Part shown: positions 6,957 to 8,771 of the stretch, piece after piece
Position numbering within the stretch: position 1 is the first letter of the stretch
How the letters are laid out: every line of letters starts with the position of its first letter
From: Victivallales bacterium
GTDB lineage: Bacteria; Verrucomicrobiota; Lentisphaeria; Oligosphaerales; Oligosphaeraceae
Direction of reading: 5' to 3'
Assembly: GCA_017963875.1 (NCBI GenBank)
Contig: JAGCTA010000428.1
Span: 1-8,771 of the forward strand
Length of the DNA stretch: 8,771 bases
The notes under the pieces: generated by a model
Seen by the model: only the letters and a program-made list of their open reading frames with translations
Told to the model about the DNA's origin: nothing
Database searches by the model: none
Position numbers and translations under genes: made by a program

Positions 6957-6980
6957 CATTTCTATAAGTAAAAGTAAATT
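6953..6980 (+). promoter_or_regulatory. Sigma70-like promoter for the 7025-8701 gene
   Basis: A perfect -35 hexamer TTGACA (6953-6958) is followed after 16 nt by TAAATT (6975-6980), a 4-of-6 match to TATAAT. The start of transcription would fall about 35-40 nt before the ATG at 7025. An AGGAG at 7008-7012 then lies inside the short leader. The surroundings are strongly AT-rich, as is usual for such promoters. Confidence 0.55.
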
Positions 6981-7024
6981 AGAAAAATACATTATTATCA
7001 TCAATATAGGAGTGGTAACGTACG

Positions 7025-8701
7025 ATGAAAAAGGTGGTTATCGTTTTGGCCGTCATGGCGTGCGTGGCATCTGTGTTTGCATGGGAGAGGCCACAGAAGA
7101 AACTTATCGGCTTCGGCTGGATGATGCCGCGCTACATGGAGCAATTTAAGGCGACGGTCGAGGAGTTCGAAAAGAATTGTCCTTTTGACGGCATTGGCTT
7201 CAATCCACTGATCCATATCAAGCGCGATGGAAAGGATATCGAATACAACATGCCTTTCAATGCATCCGACTCGAAGATCACCCTGACCAAGGAGGACTAC
7301 GCGGAGTTCATCGGCCTCATGAAGTCACTGAAATTGAAAAAACTAAAATACAATTTTCTGACGCTTAATTCTGCGCAGTTCAGCACAGACTGGTTCGATG
7401 ACGCCTCCTGGGCGAAGACCATGCAGAACTACCGCACAATCGTGTGGGTCGCGAAGGAAATCGGCTTCATGGGCATTGCCTTCGACACGGAAGGCTACAA
7501 CCACACGGGGAGGCCGTTTTCATTCTATCCGCAGAAGGGCCATACATTTGCTGAAACGGAGGCGAAGGTCCGTGAACGAGCCTCGGACTGGATTCGGCAA
7601 ATAGCGGACATCTACCCAGACATCACCATCTTCTGCTTCATTTGGGCAGGGGATTTCATCGGCAGGTTCCAGGCGCGCGGCCATGAACATATCGTCGGCG
7701 AAAGCCTGTCGTTGCAATACGCGTTCATGAACGGCGTCTATGATGCAATGCCCGATACTGTCAAACTTATAGACGGTAATGAAGATCCTGGATACAAGGC
7801 GGCGACATCGTCTCAAATGGACACATGCGTCTCGAATTACTACTTCAATGCAAAGCGCTGGATTGACGCGAAGAACCTTCCGAAATTCTATCGTAGTACT
7901 TCCCTCTCCTGCTCGCTCTATCTTGACAGTTACATGCCTGAAAATCCGAAACCTTATCAATTATGGAAAACCACGAAGAACCAAGCGCGTATGCTTCAGG
8001 ATAATGTCACGCATGCGCTTGAGCATTCGGATGAATACGCATGGATTTGGGGTGAGAAAGGGACGTTCTTCCCGCAACTCTATCCGACGCATCGCTTCAA
8101 ATACTGGAACGAACGACTCCCGATGACCCGCGAGGCGATTGAGGCGGGTAAGGATCCGTATGGCACAGCCAGAAAATACGCAGGGGAAAACCTGCTGAAG
8201 AACAGCGGACTGAATACAGGTGAAGCGGCTTTCGAAGACGGTAATGCGCCTGCGGACAATGTCGGGCTGCTGCCATACTGGTCCTCATGGATTGACTCAA
8301 AGACTGGCGGCAAAATCAAACCAGTCAACGGCATGGTCTGTTTTTACGGAACATCGAATGCCTGCATCATACAGTATTACACAGGCGCGGAGTCAAACAC
8401 GCGATATCTTCTGACAGCGCGTTGCAAGTTGAATTCCACATGCACGGTACCGTTGCTTGGAGTCAATTTTTACGATGCTGAAAAGCAAGGCATCTGGAGA
8501 CTAACCAAAAGCGCCGTGTTTTCTGAGCCTGACAACGACGGCTGGCGGACGGGCGAACTGCTCTTCGACTCCCCCGATTTCCCGATGGCCTACATGGGCC
8601 TGACCGTTTCGACAAAAGCACCGCGCACCGAGATTCCCGAAAGCGAGCAGTGCTTCTTTGATGACGTCAAACTCTATAAGATCGTCTATCCGTGGGATTG
8701 A
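7025..8701 (+). CDS. Secreted TIM-barrel glycosidase-like protein (GH18-like D-x-E) with C-terminal carbohydrate-binding-type domain
   Basis: This 558-residue protein starts with a signal peptide (MKK, hydrophobic core, likely cleavage after V-F-A at 19). An AGGAG lies 12 nt before the ATG, a little long, but the signal peptide supports this start. Residues about 26-350 read as eight strand-like segments: L-I-G-F-G-W (27-32), F-D-G-I-G-F-N-P (54-61), K-Y-N-F-L-T-L (108-114), G-I-A-F-D-T-E-G-Y (150-158), I-T-I-F-C-F-I-W (200-207), K-L-I-D-G-N-E-D (247-254), S-T-S-L-S-C-S-L-Y (291-299) and Y-A-W-I-W-G-E (338-344). A D-x-E at the end of the fourth strand and a tryptophan on the eighth recall GH18-type barrels, with D154 and E156 as candidates; the full D-G-x-D-x-D-x-E signature is not present. 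Residues about 388-555 form a beta-sandwich starting N-L-L-K-N-S-G-L, like CBM4/9 modules. The exact family and substrate are not recognised. Confidence 0.85.
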   Translation: MKKVVIVLAVMACVASVFAWERPQKKLIGFGWMMPRYMEQFKATVEEFEKNCPFDGIGFNPLIHIKRDGKDIEYNMPFNASDSKITLTKEDYAEFIGLMKSLKLKKLKYNFLTLNSAQFSTDWFDDASWAKTMQNYRTIVWVAKEIGFMGIAFDTEGYNHTGRPFSFYPQKGHTFAETEAKVRERASDWIRQIADIYPDITIFCFIWAGDFIGRFQARGHEHIVGESLSLQYAFMNGVYDAMPDTVKLIDGNEDPGYKAATSSQMDTCVSNYYFNAKRWIDAKNLPKFYRSTSLSCSLYLDSYMPENPKPYQLWKTTKNQARMLQDNVTHALEHSDEYAWIWGEKGTFFPQLYPTHRFKYWNERLPMTREAIEAGKDPYGTARKYAGENLLKNSGLNTGEAAFEDGNAPADNVGLLPYWSSWIDSKTGGKIKPVNGMVCFYGTSNACIIQYYTGAESNTRYLLTARCKLNSTCTVPLLGVNFYDAEKQGIWRLTKSAVFSEPDNDGWRTGELLFDSPDFPMAYMGLTVSTKAPRTEIPESEQCFFDDVKLYKIVYPWD

Positions 8702-8723
8702 ACACATTTGGCTACGTCTGGCA

Positions 8724-8739
8724 CCGAACTGACGTTCGG
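8724..8739 (+). other. Small hairpin after the last gene, possible weak terminator
   Basis: CCGAAC, loop TGAC, GTTCGG forms a 6-bp stem starting 22 nt after the stop codon. No T run follows, so it is not a canonical intrinsic terminator. A second imperfect inverted repeat (TCACC at 8746-8750 and GGTGA at 8767-8771, with CCGA/TCGG inside) reaches the window edge and may be truncated. The role is uncertain. Confidence 0.25.
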
Positions 8740-8771
8740 CGTTACTCACCCCGATCGCTCGGCGACGGTGA

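Noticed and set aside
6877..7149. 90-codon plus-strand frame ahead of the last gene
   Set aside because: It is built from the tandem palindromic element and then overlaps the signal-peptide region of the real gene in another frame; it has no start signal.

Overview
The window (about 8.8 kb, mid GC with very AT-rich intergenic stretches) looks like carbohydrate-degrading accessory DNA from a Gram-negative bacterium. Three large plus-strand genes encode glycosidase-like proteins. Two have signal peptides and C-terminal carbohydrate-binding-like sandwiches, and the third resembles the GH106 rhamnosidase group. This style is typical of gut or sediment PVC bacteria (Lentisphaerota/Kiritimatiellota) and of some Bacteroidota. 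I favour the PVC group, but this is an inference from protein style and no marker gene is present.

Layout. At 1-121 (minus) lies the N-terminal part of a VapB antitoxin that runs off the left edge. A 140-bp AT-rich divergent region follows. At 262-2787 is a secreted multidomain protein with an apparent glycosidase-like barrel. After only 15 nt comes 2803-5136, a protein without a signal peptide that combines a GH106-like barrel with a C-terminal sugar-binding jelly roll. These two form an operon. From about 5137 to 7024 there is no intact gene. On the minus strand this stretch holds the debris of a restriction-modification-type operon: a stub of a type III-like adenine methyltransferase (mod, 6745-6689), a broken YhcG/DUF1016 PDDEXK nuclease gene (6637-5391, one frameshift and one in-frame TAG), and a stub that looks like the first residues of a type III Res helicase (5394-5221). 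Two diverged 72-bp direct repeats flank this debris. Inside the yhcG pseudogene is an array of palindromes so regular that both DNA strands encode the same RHL[AP]SVE peptide. Between the debris and the last gene, two tandem copies of a 30-bp palindromic element abut a sigma70-like promoter and overlap its -35 box. At 7025-8701 is a second secreted protein, an apparent TIM barrel with a GH18-like D-x-E on the predicted fourth strand and a C-terminal sandwich.

How the parts could work together (inference): the exported proteins (262-2787 and 7025-8701) would act on extracellular or periplasmic glycan, and the GH106-like protein would process imported oligosaccharides. The last gene has its own promoter with an operator-like element and is probably controlled separately. 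The vapB gene and the decayed mod-yhcG-res locus are typical of variable genomic islands. They suggest that this catabolic locus sits in a region where defence cassettes come and go.
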